Assembly (NCBI RefSeq): GCF_002282895.1
Contig: NZ_NRRB01000007.1
Span: 1 to 64,000 of the forward strand
DNA from: Paraferrimonas haliotis
Lineage (GTDB): Bacteria > Pseudomonadota > Gammaproteobacteria > Enterobacterales > Shewanellaceae
Length of the DNA stretch: 64,000 bases
Reading direction: 5' to 3'
How positions within the stretch are numbered: position 1 is the first letter of the stretch; every line of letters begins with the position of its first letter. Below the pieces are notes generated by a model. It saw only the letters and a program-made list of their open reading frames with translations, was not told where the DNA came from and did no database searches. The position numbers and the translations under genes are program-made. Of the stretch, positions 1 through 9,497 are shown one piece after another.

Positions 1-146
1 CGCGTTTCCCTTCGACCGTCAAGTGCTTTTTGAAAACTTTTTTCAAGGCGCTTATTAGGTCGACTGACTCGGGCTTAATCAGTGGCTGTTTGGCCCTGTG
101 CCGTGTCAGTGGATGCGCATTATAGGGCGCTGATTATTTAGCGCAA
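1..146 (-). promoter_or_regulatory. Tandem rRNA-operon-type promoters reading leftward out of the window
   Basis: On the minus strand, TTGCGC (146-141), a 16-nt spacer and TATAAT (124-119) form a strong sigma-70 promoter. It is followed by a GC-rich discriminator (GCGC) and a leader beginning CACTGACACGGC, the arrangement of rRNA P1 promoters. A second -35 (TTGACG, 22-17) lies downstream; its -10 would fall just outside the window. An AT-rich stretch upstream (147-200) could be an UP element. The next gene inward is murI, which in E. coli lies directly upstream of rrsB. I infer that a 16S rRNA gene or other stable RNA operon begins left of the window. Confidence 0.6.
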
Positions 147-381
147 GGGGTTTTTGATCAAAAAGGATCAGTTGCTGATCATTTGCACACAAAACTCAAT
201 TTTTATGCAATATGGTTGGGTTTTAACCTAGCGCTACGATGCTAGAATTCGAGATTAGAAAATTTTGCAGAGAAATTAAGCGTATTTGCTAGTGGATAAG
301 AGATTTTTTTATTAATATCAATAGTTGCGTAACAAAATTACGTTCATTCAGCCACATCATAACAACACAAGAGACAATAAA

Positions 382-807
382 ATGGCTAAACCATTACCAA
401 TCGCTGTCGTCATTGCACTTATTTGCGCAGCAGCAATTCAATTTATTCCAATCGAGATCCCCGCTTCAATAGCATTCTTAGTAGGCTCCACCATCTCTAT
501 CGCTGTCTATCAAATGACTGCACCCAGTCATGTTGGTGAGCAAGAAAGTATGACTCTTTATGTAGGTAACCTACCTTATCGTGTGCACGAGGGAGAAGTG
601 AAAGCATTATTTGGGGAATACGGCACCGTCCAATCAGTACGCCTGGTACGCGATCGTAAAACCGGTCGTAGAAAAGGGTTTGGATTCGTAGAAATGCCGG
701 AAGATGGTGCAAAGAAAGCGATGAATAAGCTTAACGATTTTACTTTCCAAGAACGAACACTAAAAGTTAGGGAAGCGAAATCTCAGGAGAATGAAGGAAA
801 AAGTTAA
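382..807 (+). CDS. RRM-type RNA-binding protein with N-terminal membrane segments
   Basis: This is a 141-residue protein. Residues about 4-23 and 28-46 are hydrophobic and look like two short transmembrane helices. Residues 58-132 form one RNA recognition motif with RNP2 (LYVGNL, 59-64) and RNP1 (RKGFGFVEM, 97-105). The start at 382 is chosen because a purine-rich GAGACA lies about 5 nt upstream and the hydrophobic segment begins right after it; an in-frame start at 325 has no such support. Bacterial single-RRM proteins bind single-stranded RNA; the membrane anchor suggests RNA binding at the inner membrane, which is inference. A shared hairpin follows the gene. Confidence 0.85.
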   Translation: MAKPLPIAVVIALICAAAIQFIPIEIPASIAFLVGSTISIAVYQMTAPSHVGEQESMTLYVGNLPYRVHEGEVKALFGEYGTVQSVRLVRDRKTGRRKGFGFVEMPEDGAKKAMNKLNDFTFQERTLKVREAKSQENEGKS

Positions 808-824
808 TACCTCCGCTCTTCTAC

Positions 825-853
825 AACAACCGCCATAATGGCGGTTGTTTTAG
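825..853. terminator. Bidirectional hairpin terminator between RRM gene and murI
   Basis: A perfect 10-bp stem (AACAACCGCC / GGCGGTTGTT) with a 5-nt loop is followed by a T-rich run on the plus strand and preceded by an A-containing run that would serve the minus strand. It lies between the ends of two convergent genes. Confidence 0.75.
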
Positions 854-861
854 TTCACCCT

Positions 862-1647
862 CTAAACCGCATCGACCGACTCAAAGCCAAAACGCTGAAT
901 AGATCGAATTAACCCATCGGACAATAAGCTTTTGTCAGTACAGGCAGCACTCAAACAATTAGTGCTCGTGACAACTGGTGAGGTCGATAAGCCCATTAGA
1001 TGGCTCACACGTTTTGCAATCGCGGTACCTGAATCAATCAGTTCAATGTCATTACCAATGACTTGGCGTATTTCATTAGACAATATCGGAAAATGAGTAC
1101 ATCCAAGCACAATGGTATCCGCATCAGACCCCATAACATCAGTTAATGCATGGCGTAAACGATTTAACGAAATCGCGTCTCCAGATAACTTTCGTTCTGC
1201 TAACTCCACAAGCAGCGTTGACGCGTATAAAGACACCTGAGCTTGGTCTGCATGGTCTTGAATGAGTTGCAAGGTGTAGTCGCGTCTGATTGTTGCCGGC
1301 GTTGCAAGCACGGCAATAGAATTGTTTCGACTCACTTTTGCAGCGGGTTTAATTGCAGGAACAACGCCAACCACGGGTCGCTGCAATCTCTTTCTTAAGT
1401 GAGGTAGCACCAGAGTGCTCGCCGTATTACAAGCAACAACTATCATTCCCGCACCTACCGCCTTTGCTTGTTTGCAAATCAGCTCTACGCAGCCAGATAT
1501 CAGTTCATTGTCATCGAGAGCACCATAGGGCAAACGTGCGTTATCAAACACATAATGAACATCGATATTCGGTATTTGCTGTTGAATTTCGGCTAGAATG
1601 GACAGTCCACCAACACCGGAATCAAACACCAATAATGGTGATGACAC
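862..1647 (-). CDS. murI: Glutamate racemase
   Basis: Cytosolic enzyme interconverting L- and D-glutamate to supply D-Glu for peptidoglycan. The 261 residues match the family length. FDSGVGGL (8-15) is the N-terminal glycine-rich motif, ACNTAST carries catalytic Cys73, and GCTHFP carries the second catalytic Cys183, so the two-cysteine, cofactor-free mechanism is intact. The start codon at 1647 gives the usual short N-terminus before FDSG. The gene points toward the rRNA-type promoter at the left edge, matching the murI-rrn order of E. coli. Confidence 0.95.
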   Translation of the reverse strand: MSSPLLVFDSGVGGLSILAEIQQQIPNIDVHYVFDNARLPYGALDDNELISGCVELICKQAKAVGAGMIVVACNTASTLVLPHLRKRLQRPVVGVVPAIKPAAKVSRNNSIAVLATPATIRRDYTLQLIQDHADQAQVSLYASTLLVELAERKLSGDAISLNRLRHALTDVMGSDADTIVLGCTHFPILSNEIRQVIGNDIELIDSGTAIAKRVSHLMGLSTSPVVTSTNCLSAACTDKSLLSDGLIRSIQRFGFESVDAV

Positions 1648-1786
1648 AAACTTGCTCTCGTAAATAGTAGGTTGTCACGAATTTTTGCATAGCTGGCGCT
1701 AGGTTACAAAGGCTAATCAAATACTGGACAATTATTGGGCTTTCGCTAGTATTCGCATCGCCCCCTTAAAACGAATTGGATAATCC

Positions 1787-2887
1787 ATGAATTTAGATGC
1801 AATCAGTCCAGACAATTACCAAGAACAATTGCAATCAAAAGGTACGCAACTAAGAGAGCAGTTTGCTCACTTCGATGCTCCAGCGTTAGAAGTTTTTGCA
1901 TCTGAACCTAGCCATTATCGCATGCGCTCTGAATTTAGAGTGTGGCACGAGGGCGACGATTTGTTTTACATCATGTTTGATAAAAAGCTAAATCAGCGTG
2001 TTCGTACGAACCAATACCTGCCAGCCTCTAAGTTAATCAATCAAATGATGACGGCACTTATGGAGCAACTGCGTCCTAACGACGTATTAAGACGTAAATT
2101 GTTTCAGGTGGATTTTCTGTCGACATTAAGTGGTGAAATCTTAGTGAGTTTGCTTTATCACAAACCACTCGATGAGGAATGGCTACAACAAGCAAAACTA
2201 CTAAAAGCTCAGTTGGGAAAGCAATTTCGTGTCAATATTATTGGTAGAGCACGCAAGCAAAAGGTCGTTATCGATAAAGATTACGTGGTTGAAGAGTTAT
2301 TAGTAGACGGCCGCCACTTGGTGTACCAGCAAGTTGAAAACAGCTTCACACAACCCAATGCTAAAGTCGCCATTAAGATGTTGGAGTGGGCCATAGACTG
2401 TACGCGTGAAAGTGAGGGCGATCTATTGGAGCTGTATTGTGGTAACGGTAATTTTTCATTAGCTCTCGCTAAAAACTTTGAGCGCGTCTTGGCAACTGAG
2501 TTAGCAAAACCGTCGGTCGCGTCTGCACAATACAACATCAATGCCAATCAAATTGACAACGTCACTATTATTCGAATGTCAGCAGAAGAATTTAGCGACG
2601 CCATGGCGGGAACGCGCGAGTATAACCGGCTGAAAGGCGTAGACCTTAAAAGTTATCATTGCAATACCATACTTGTTGATCCGCCACGCGCTGGAATCGA
2701 CGAAGAAAGCCTGCAATTGGTCAACCAATACGACAACATAGTATACATTTCCTGTAACCCAGATACATTGGAAGATAATATGCGTATTTTGTCAAAAACC
2801 CACCACATCGAGCGGTTTGCTTTGTTTGACCAATTTCCTTATACCCACCATAAAGAAGTGGGTGTATTGCTAAAGCGCAAAGCTTAA
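1787..2887 (+). CDS. trmA: tRNA (uracil-5-)-methyltransferase (T54 of tRNA)
   Basis: SAM-dependent enzyme making ribothymidine at position 54 of the T-loop of tRNA. Its 366 residues equal the E. coli protein length. The SAM-binding motif [14 protein letters not shown], the VDPPRAGID motif and the catalytic cysteine in [10 protein letters not shown] (Cys323) are all present. It is convergent with fabR, the stop codons overlapping by 4 nt. The proximity to fabR and murI matches enterobacterial synteny, although btuB and yijD, which lie there in E. coli, are absent. Confidence 0.96.
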   Translation: MNLDAISPDNYQEQLQSKGTQLREQFAHFDAPALEVFASEPSHYRMRSEFRVWHEGDDLFYIMFDKKLNQRVRTNQYLPASKLINQMMTALMEQLRPNDVLRRKLFQVDFLSTLSGEILVSLLYHKPLDEEWLQQAKLLKAQLGKQFRVNIIGRARKQKVVIDKDYVVEELLVDGRHLVYQQVENSFTQPNAKVAIKMLEWAIDCTRESEGDLLELYCGNGNFSLALAKNFERVLATELAKPSVASAQYNINANQIDNVTIIRMSAEEFSDAMAGTREYNRLKGVDLKSYHCNTILVDPPRAGIDEESLQLVNQYDNIVYISCNPDTLEDNMRILSKTHHIERFALFDQFPYTHHKEVGVLLKRKA

Positions 2888-3489
2888 TAGCGATTAGCTA
2901 ACCCTTCTGCGCCCTTCACAACCATCCTTAATTGCAATACAAGTCGCTCTGTTAGCGGCTTGCGTTGCGATGATTTTAAATCCAAAGCTTCCGCGCCAGA
3001 ATGAAATACTAGGGTAACTAAAGCTTCCGCTTGCGCCCACGCTGCGTCACTTGGGCGATCCGCCTGTTGTTCAATATAGTGGGCTAATTCTGCAATGAAA
3101 TGACGTATTTCTCGAGCAACCGCGGCTCGAAAAGCTGGAGTTGTGCCCGAGCGTTCGTGCAGTAAGATACGGAATACGTTGGGATTAGAATCGAGAACTT
3201 CCATGAAGGTTTCTGCCGAAGTTCGAATGACGCTACCACCACTGGCAGCACGCTGTCGACCTTTGCGCATCAGTTGTCTCAGCGTTAAACCACCTTCATC
3301 AACCATGGTTAAGCCAAGCTCGTCCATGTCTTTAAAATGACGGTAAAAGGAGGTAGGGGCGATTCCAGCTTCTCGAGCTACTTCTCGTAGGCTCAACGAT
3401 GAGAAGCTGCGCTCAGCACTTAACTGATTAAACGCCGCGTCAACCAAAGCTCGCCGAGTTTTCTCTTTTTGCTGTGCTCTTACACCCAT
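2884..3489 (-). CDS. fabR: TetR-family repressor of unsaturated fatty acid synthesis
   Basis: A 201-residue TetR-family protein. The N-terminal half is nearly identical to E. coli FabR as I recall it ([20 protein letters not shown], then [20 protein letters not shown] as the helix-turn-helix, about residues 30-55). FabR senses the balance of unsaturated and saturated acyl thioesters and represses unsaturated fatty acid genes. Here it is divergent from a fatty-acid desaturase whose promoter contains a perfect palindrome (3612-3629), the likely operator. This arrangement parallels the DesT-DesB logic of Pseudomonas. The start at 3489 gives the conserved MGVRAQ N-terminus. Confidence 0.93.
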   Translation of the reverse strand: MGVRAQQKEKTRRALVDAAFNQLSAERSFSSLSLREVAREAGIAPTSFYRHFKDMDELGLTMVDEGGLTLRQLMRKGRQRAASGGSVIRTSAETFMEVLDSNPNVFRILLHERSGTTPAFRAAVAREIRHFIAELAHYIEQQADRPSDAAWAQAEALVTLVFHSGAEALDLKSSQRKPLTERLVLQLRMVVKGAEGLANRY

Positions 3490-3582
3490 AATTGTTTCCG
3501 ATATTAACTGAACATTCAGGATGATAGCGCATCGCTGTAAAAATATCAGTACTCCGATCTCTTGCTAATTAGTAAATCTTTC

Positions 3583-3629
3583 TTGAAATATTGACGCGAC
3601 CCACATAAATTAGCTTACAACTGTAAGCT
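3583..3629 (+). promoter_or_regulatory. Desaturase promoter with perfect FabR/DesT-like operator
   Basis: TTGAAA (3583-3588), a 17-nt spacer and TAAATT (3606-3611) make a sigma-70-like promoter for the desaturase gene. Immediately after the -10 lies AGCTTACAACTGTAAGCT (3612-3629), a perfect 18-bp palindrome resembling the FabR operator (AGCGTACA...TGT.CGCT type). Its place over the transcription start fits repression of the desaturase by the adjacent FabR. Confidence 0.7.
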
Positions 3630-3658
3630 CAAAATAATTAAGAAAAAAGGTAAGACTC

Positions 3659-4759
3659 ATGAAAAAGCCGGATCTCATATGGCTTAACATATTTATATTT
3701 GCCGCAAGCGCTTTGGTCGCAATCGTTGGAGTACCTGTGTGGGCTGCTACAATTGGATTCGACGGATTTGAAATCTCTATTTTCGTACTATTTATCCTAT
3801 TAAGTGGGATGTCTATTACTGGTGGCTATCATCGCCTTTGGTCCCACAAAGCCTATCAAGCCCACTCAATTGTCCGCTTCATCTACGCTCTTGGCGGCGC
3901 TTTGGCGCTGCAAAATAGTGCGTTGCATTGGTGCTCTGATCATCGCCGACATCATAAACACGTGGATGACAACGACAAAGATCCTTATTCTGCAAAAATG
4001 GGCTTTTTTTACAGCCACATTGGTTGGATGATTCGCGAGTACCAAGCACAGATCTACAGTGATTACTCCAATTGCCGCGACTTACAAAAAGACAAAATTG
4101 TTATGTGGCAGCATAAACACTACCTGTGGCTTGCTGCACTCATGAACATAGGGTTACCGTTGTTTCTTGGTTGGCTGAACGGGTCGATTTTGGGCATGTT
4201 ACTGTTAGCTGGCGTAGCACGTCTGGTTATTGTGCATCACAGCACGTTTTTTATTAATTCGTTGGCGCACATTTGGGGTGGCCAACCCTACACTGATAAA
4301 AATACTGCAAGAGACAACGGCGTGTTGGCCATGCTTACCTTTGGAGAAGGCTACCACAACTTCCATCATATCTTTGAATACGATTACCGCAACGGCATCC
4401 GTTGGTTCCAGTTTGATCCAACAAAGTGGTTAATATGGAGTTTGAGCAAATTGGGGCTTGCACATAAGCTAAGACGCACCCCGCAGGAACGCATTGAAGC
4501 CGCAAAAGCCAAAATGCAATTGCAACGCAAAGCACAACATTTATGTAGGACGAAGGATGAAACCTTATTAAGTCGGTTAGAATCGGAGCACGAAATTCTG
4601 GTTGAACGCATGACGGCTTATTACTCTGCTAAGCGCGAGGCCATAGCCCAAGGCCGTTCAAAGATTAGCCAAGAGGGTAAGCAACAAATGGCTCAATTAG
4701 CATTGTCATTAAAACAGCAACGCGCGATTTGGATGCAGCTGCAGCAACAAGTAAAGTAG
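3659..4759 (+). CDS. Membrane acyl-lipid/acyl-CoA delta-9-type fatty acid desaturase
   Basis: Integral membrane di-iron desaturase of 366 residues that introduces a double bond into acyl chains. Three histidine boxes are present: HRLWSH (58-63), HRRHH (95-99) and HNFHH (233-237). Hydrophobic segments flank them (about 7-30, 38-53, 75-90, 155-185). The last 85 residues form a charged, glutamine-rich, probably coiled-coil tail beyond the catalytic core. A good ribosome site (AAGGTAAG) precedes the start. FabR is the divergent neighbour and an operator-like palindrome lies over the promoter, so I infer regulation by membrane fluidity or acyl-chain signals. The exact substrate (acyl-CoA or phospholipid) cannot be told. 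Confidence 0.9.
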   Translation: MKKPDLIWLNIFIFAASALVAIVGVPVWAATIGFDGFEISIFVLFILLSGMSITGGYHRLWSHKAYQAHSIVRFIYALGGALALQNSALHWCSDHRRHHKHVDDNDKDPYSAKMGFFYSHIGWMIREYQAQIYSDYSNCRDLQKDKIVMWQHKHYLWLAALMNIGLPLFLGWLNGSILGMLLLAGVARLVIVHHSTFFINSLAHIWGGQPYTDKNTARDNGVLAMLTFGEGYHNFHHIFEYDYRNGIRWFQFDPTKWLIWSLSKLGLAHKLRRTPQERIEAAKAKMQLQRKAQHLCRTKDETLLSRLESEHEILVERMTAYYSAKREAIAQGRSKISQEGKQQMAQLALSLKQQRAIWMQLQQQVK

Positions 4760-4774
4760 TGGTTAATCCATCAA

Positions 4775-4802
4775 AAAAGCTGGCTTGAGAGCCAGCTTTT
4801 TA
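4775..4802. terminator. Rho-independent terminator after the desaturase gene
   Basis: An 8-bp stem (AGCTGGCT / AGCCAGCT) with loop TGAG, flanked by A-run and T-run on opposite sides. It can serve both the desaturase gene and the convergent aminotransferase gene. Confidence 0.8.
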
Positions 4803-4819
4803 GTTGGGAGAGATTAACC

Positions 4820-5950
4820 CTAACGCAACACTTGATTCAGTGCCTGCAGACACAAGGCGACATTTTCTTTACGAGCAGCGTAACCCATTAGTCCAATACG
4901 CCAGGCCTTTCCGGCCAAATCACCTAAGCCTGCGCCAATTTCTAAGTTAAACTCATTAAGTAAGCGGCTTCGAACCTTTGCATCATCAACTCCTTCAGGG
5001 ATTGTGACCGCATTCAGTTGAGGCAATCGATATTGTTCGTCCACAATAAACTCGATGCCTAATTTGGTTAATCCCGTAGCCAAGTCTCGGTGCTGCTGAC
5101 GGTGACGCGCCCACGCATTTTCCAGTCCTTCTTCAGCAAGCAGTCGCAGCGATTCATGCAGTGCATAGAGACCATTTACCGGAGCAGTATGGTGATAACT
5201 GCGCTTACCGTCGCCGCTCCAATAGCCCATGACCAAGGATTGATCTAAAAACCAGCTTTGCACCGGATGACTGCGATCTTGAATCTTTTGAACCGCCCGC
5301 GGTGAAAATGAAACCGGTGAGAGTCCTGGCACGCATGATAAACACTTTTGTGAACCTGAGTAGATGGCGTCAATGCCCCAATCATCCACTCTCAACTCAA
5401 TACCGCCAAGTGATGTAACGGCATCGACAATAGATAAGCAATCGTATTGGCGAGCGATGGCGGCAATCGTTTGTACGTCGGAACACACCCCTGTTGAGGT
5501 TTCTGCATGCACTAATGCCACAAATTTTGCTTGTGGGTTTTGCTGTAATGCTTGTTCAACTTTTGCTGCTGAAACAGGTTGCCCCCATGGATCATCAACC
5601 ACAACGGCGGTAGCACCAATGCGCTCGACGTTTTGTCGCATTCTTTCACCGAAAACACCGTTTCGACAAACAATAACCGTGTCCCCAGGTTCGACTAGGT
5701 TCACGAAACAGGTTTCCATGCCCGCTGAGCCTGGAGCCGATACTGCTAATGTCATCGGGTTGGTCGTTTGAAACGCGTATTGCAGTAAACTCTTTAACTC
5801 GTCCATCATCTTAATGAAAAGCGGATCGAGATGCCCAATGGTTGGCTTAGATTGTGCTGCCAGCACCTGAGGCGAAATGTCAGATGGGCCGGGTCCCATG
5901 AGCGTTCGTCTAGGGGGAAAAAATGTGGAAAATGCCGGTGCACTGATCAT
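4820..5950 (-). CDS. Class V aminotransferase (alanine/serine-glyoxylate or -pyruvate type)
   Basis: PLP-dependent aminotransferase of 376 residues, fold type I, AGXT-like. Visible features are the N-terminal LMGPGPSDISPQVL, HAETSTGV, the VDAVTSLGG aspartate that contacts the PLP ring nitrogen, and the Schiff-base lysine in SGSQKCLSCVPG (Lys202). The start at 5950 is preferred over one 51 nt upstream because AAGGAGC sits 7 nt before it. The family transfers amino groups between alanine or serine and glyoxylate or pyruvate; the exact substrate pair is unknown. It is followed by a terminator and stands apart from the ilv operon by about 50 nt. Confidence 0.85.
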   Translation of the reverse strand: MISAPAFSTFFPPRRTLMGPGPSDISPQVLAAQSKPTIGHLDPLFIKMMDELKSLLQYAFQTTNPMTLAVSAPGSAGMETCFVNLVEPGDTVIVCRNGVFGERMRQNVERIGATAVVVDDPWGQPVSAAKVEQALQQNPQAKFVALVHAETSTGVCSDVQTIAAIARQYDCLSIVDAVTSLGGIELRVDDWGIDAIYSGSQKCLSCVPGLSPVSFSPRAVQKIQDRSHPVQSWFLDQSLVMGYWSGDGKRSYHHTAPVNGLYALHESLRLLAEEGLENAWARHRQQHRDLATGLTKLGIEFIVDEQYRLPQLNAVTIPEGVDDAKVRSRLLNEFNLEIGAGLGDLAGKAWRIGLMGYAARKENVALCLQALNQVLR

Positions 5951-6054
5951 GTCGAGCTCCTTGTGAAAGCAAAAATCTGCAAGATAGCGAAAATCTAACA
6001 AGCCAATCTTCAGGGATAAAGCTACAAATCAATTTATGAGAGGTGATACATACA

Positions 6055-7587
6055 TTAATGTTTGCTGGCTTGATTCAAAAATAATCGATAAGCCGGTGAG
6101 TCACTCTCATCTCGATAAACCAGCCCCAGTTCATCCAAAAATTGCATAAACTCTTTTTGGTCCGATTCTCGGGTTTCAAAGCCAACCAAAACCCTACCGT
6201 AAGCGGCGCCATGATTTCGGTAATGAAACAAGGTGATGTTCCAACGATGACCCAAAGTGCTTAAGAAGGTAAACAAAGCTCCCGGCGATTCTGGAAATTC
6301 GAAACTGTACAGCCGCTCACTAATGGGCGTTGGTGGGCAGCCTCCAACCATATAACGAATATGCTGTTTGGCTATCTCATCCTGTGTGAGATCGGTTACG
6401 GGGTAGTGATTTTGTCTCAATAATTCTATTACTTTGGGCAGTTCATCGGCCGCCTGACCTAATCGCAAACCAACAAAGATTTGCGCGCCTTCACGATCGG
6501 CAAATCGATAGTTAAATTCGGTTACCGCACGACCACCGAGCAACTTGCAAAAACTTAGAAAACTACCCGCGCGTTCAGGAATCGTTACCGCTAGAACCGC
6601 TTCTTTACCTTCCCCAAGTTCGCAACGCTCAGATACGTAGCGCAAGCTATGAAAGTTGACGTTGGCGCCACTGAGCACCGCCGCCACTTGCGTTACCGAG
6701 CCATCCGATTCATTTAAATACTTTTTAAGCCCCGCTAAAGCTAACGCTCCTGAAGGCTCTGCAATGGCTCTCGTGTCCTCGAAAATATCTTTTACTGCGG
6801 CACATATCTCATCGCTGCTTACCGTTATAACCGAATCAACACAGTGTTGAGCAATCTTAAAGGTATTACTGCCGATGCGTTTAACTGCTACTCCGTCGGC
6901 AAACAGTCCAACCTGTTCTAAATTAACAGGAGCGCCGTGTTCCAGTGCTGCTTTTAAACAACTCGAGTCGTGCGGCTCTACACCAATCACTTTTACGTGC
7001 GGCAACAATGCCTTGTAATAGGCTGCCATACCAGCAACTAGCCCCCCGCCCCCGACAGGGACAAACACACACTCTAGCTGTCGGTTTTGCTGCACCATCT
7101 CTTGCGCTACGGTCGCTTGACCGGCGATTACATCGGGGTCATCGAAGGGATGAATATAGGCTCGCCCGTGTTCTTCTGCGAGCTGTTTGGCATGGTCATT
7201 GGCCTGATCAAAACTGTCGCCATGTAAGACCACTTCGCCTCCAAAGCGTTTAACCGCTTCAACCTTAATCTCTGGTGTGGTGGTTGGCATTACGATTACA
7301 GCGTTGCATTGACGAGATGTTGCCGCTAAAGCTACGCCTTGGGCGTGATTACCCGCAGAAGCCGCAACCACGCCATTTTTCAACGTTTCTTTGTCTAAAT
7401 GCGCAATGCAGTTGTAGGCACCGCGTAACTTAAACGAATGCACCGGTTGCTGGTCTTCGCGCTTTAACTGTATTTGACAAGCAAACCTTTGGCTCAACTT
7501 CTTCAGTGTTTGCAACTCTGTTTGCTTGGCGACATCGTACACTTTAGATAATAAGGTACGCTGCAAATACTCTTGGGTTAACGACAT
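6055..7587 (-). CDS. ilvA: Biosynthetic threonine deaminase
   Basis: PLP enzyme converting threonine to 2-oxobutanoate, the committed step to isoleucine. It has 510 residues. The catalytic domain includes the Schiff-base lysine in HSFKLRGAYN (Lys53) and the phosphate-binding loop VGGGGLVAGM. Residues from about 330 onward contain two ACT-like regulatory repeats, as expected for the isoleucine-inhibited biosynthetic form; catabolic TdcB lacks this tail. It is the last gene of the ilvGMEDA operon, 26 nt downstream of ilvD. Confidence 0.96.
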   Translation of the reverse strand: MSLTQEYLQRTLLSKVYDVAKQTELQTLKKLSQRFACQIQLKREDQQPVHSFKLRGAYNCIAHLDKETLKNGVVAASAGNHAQGVALAATSRQCNAVIVMPTTTPEIKVEAVKRFGGEVVLHGDSFDQANDHAKQLAEEHGRAYIHPFDDPDVIAGQATVAQEMVQQNRQLECVFVPVGGGGLVAGMAAYYKALLPHVKVIGVEPHDSSCLKAALEHGAPVNLEQVGLFADGVAVKRIGSNTFKIAQHCVDSVITVSSDEICAAVKDIFEDTRAIAEPSGALALAGLKKYLNESDGSVTQVAAVLSGANVNFHSLRYVSERCELGEGKEAVLAVTIPERAGSFLSFCKLLGGRAVTEFNYRFADREGAQIFVGLRLGQAADELPKVIELLRQNHYPVTDLTQDEIAKQHIRYMVGGCPPTPISERLYSFEFPESPGALFTFLSTLGHRWNITLFHYRNHGAAYGRVLVGFETRESDQKEFMQFLDELGLVYRDESDSPAYRLFLNQASKH

Positions 7588-7613
7588 TAATGAAACTCCA
7601 AAAACAGATACCG

Positions 7614-9464
7614 TTATAAATGATCCAACTTGCTGAGATCGCGCACAGCACCTTTATCGGCACTGGTCGCTAATAACGCATACGCTTTTAGTGCTGGTGA
7701 AACCCTGCGCTCTCTGTTGTTCGCCTTATACGGACTGTTACTTTTTTCAATTACCTCTCGACGTCGGGCTAACTCGCTGGAATCCACAGCCAACTCGATG
7801 GATCGTTGCGGTATGTCGATATTTATCGTATCACCGTTTTCCACCAATGCTATTGCTCCCCCAGAAGCAGCTTCAGGAGAAACGTGTCCAATACTCAAGC
7901 CAGACGTACCTCCTGAAAAGCGACCATCCGTAATCAATGCACAGTCTTTTCCTAACCCTTTGGATTTCAGATAACTGGTTGGGTAAAGCATCTCTTGCAT
8001 CCCCGGCCCGCCTTTAGGGCCTTCGTAGCGAATAACCACAACATGCCCTGCTTTCACTTCGCCTGACAAGATACCCGCAACAGCGTCATCTTGGCTTTCA
8101 TAAACAATGGCTTTACCGGAAAAAACGAGGCAAGAATCATCGACACCGGCGGTTTTCACAATACAGCCATCTTCCGCAAGATTCCCACCTAAGACAGCCA
8201 AGCCGCCTTCTTGACTAAACGCGTTGGCGGCCGTGCGAATGCAACCATTTTGTCGATCCGTGTCTAAGGTGTCCCATCGACAATCTTGGCTGAAAGCTTG
8301 AGTGGTTGGAATGCCCGCGGGACCAGCTCGATAGAAATTTTTGGTACGCTCAGAAGCACTTTGCATAACGTCATATTCCGACAGCACTTCAGCTAAAGTG
8401 CCACCAGCAACATGATTAACATCGGTATGCAACAGATTAGCCCGCTGCAGCTCACCCAAAATGGCCATAACCCCACCGGCTCGATGCACATCTTCCATAT
8501 GATAATCCGGCGTGGATGGAGCCACTTTACACAGGTGAGGTACTCGCCGTGACATACGGTCAATATCTGCCATGGTAAAGTCAACCTCAGCTTCTTGAGC
8601 AGCGGCTAACAAATGCAATACCGTATTACTCGACCCACCCATCGCAATATCCAATGCCATGGCATTTTCAAAGGCATCAAAATTGGCAATATTCCTTGGT
8701 AAAACGGAACTATCATCGTCACCATAATAACGTTGGCACAGGTCAACTATGCGCTTGCCGGCGGTTAAGAAAAGTTGCTCTCGATCAGCGTGCGTTGCCA
8801 ACATAGAGCCGTTGCCGGGAAGTGATAACCCCAACGCCTCTGTTAAGCAGTTCATCGAGTTTGCCGTAAACATGCCTGAGCATGACCCGCACGTTGGACA
8901 AGCGCTGCGCTCAATCGCCTCTGAATCTTCTTGCGATACTGACTCGTCGGCTGCAGCAACCATTGCATCGACTAAGTCCAGTTTAATTATCTTATCGGAA
9001 AGCTTAGTTTTACCGGCTTCCATAGGACCACCGGAGACAAAGACTACCGGTATATTTAAACGCAATGCGGCCATTAACATGCCGGGGGTAATTTTGTCGC
9101 AGTTGGAAATGCATACCATGGCATCGGCACAATGTGCGTTTACCATGTATTCCACTGAATCCGCTATCAATTCGCGGCTTGGAAGGCTGTATAGCATGCC
9201 GCCATGCCCCATGGCGATGCCATCATCAACGGCAATGGTATTAAACTCTTTCGCTATGGCGCCGGCTTCTTCAATTGCGCCGGCCACCAACTGCCCCATG
9301 TCCTTTAAATGAACATGGCCGGGTACGAATTGCGTAAACGAATTCACCACAGCAACTATTGGCTTTCCAAAGTCTTGATCTTTAACTCCGGTGGCCCGCC
9401 ATAGTGCGCGAGCGCCTGCCATATTGCGTCCTTGGGTACTGGTAGCTGAACGAAGCTTTGCCAT
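7614..9464 (-). CDS. ilvD: Dihydroxy-acid dehydratase
   Basis: Fe-S enzyme dehydrating 2,3-dihydroxy-3-methylbutanoate and its isoleucine counterpart to 2-oxoacids. The 616 residues match the E. coli protein. Cysteines in CISNCDK and [11 protein letters not shown] supply cluster ligands, and the C-terminal [12 protein letters not shown] signature is present. It lies between ilvE (33 nt upstream) and ilvA in the operon. A large open frame on the opposite strand inside this gene is a coding shadow. Confidence 0.97.
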   Translation of the reverse strand: MAKLRSATSTQGRNMAGARALWRATGVKDQDFGKPIVAVVNSFTQFVPGHVHLKDMGQLVAGAIEEAGAIAKEFNTIAVDDGIAMGHGGMLYSLPSRELIADSVEYMVNAHCADAMVCISNCDKITPGMLMAALRLNIPVVFVSGGPMEAGKTKLSDKIIKLDLVDAMVAAADESVSQEDSEAIERSACPTCGSCSGMFTANSMNCLTEALGLSLPGNGSMLATHADREQLFLTAGKRIVDLCQRYYGDDDSSVLPRNIANFDAFENAMALDIAMGGSSNTVLHLLAAAQEAEVDFTMADIDRMSRRVPHLCKVAPSTPDYHMEDVHRAGGVMAILGELQRANLLHTDVNHVAGGTLAEVLSEYDVMQSASERTKNFYRAGPAGIPTTQAFSQDCRWDTLDTDRQNGCIRTAANAFSQEGGLAVLGGNLAEDGCIVKTAGVDDSCLVFSGKAIVYESQDDAVAGILSGEVKAGHVVVIRYEGPKGGPGMQEMLYPTSYLKSKGLGKDCALITDGRFSGGTSGLSIGHVSPEAASGGAIALVENGDTINIDIPQRSIELAVDSSELARRREVIEKSNSPYKANNRERRVSPALKAYALLATSADKGAVRDLSKLDHL

Positions 9465-9497
9465 GATGAATTCCTTAAATTTGCTGAATGCTAATGA

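Noticed and set aside
8749..9312. 187-codon open frame on the plus strand inside ilvD
   Set aside because: It is antisense to a fully conserved gene and shows no recognisable protein; it is a reverse-strand shadow of ilvD codon use.
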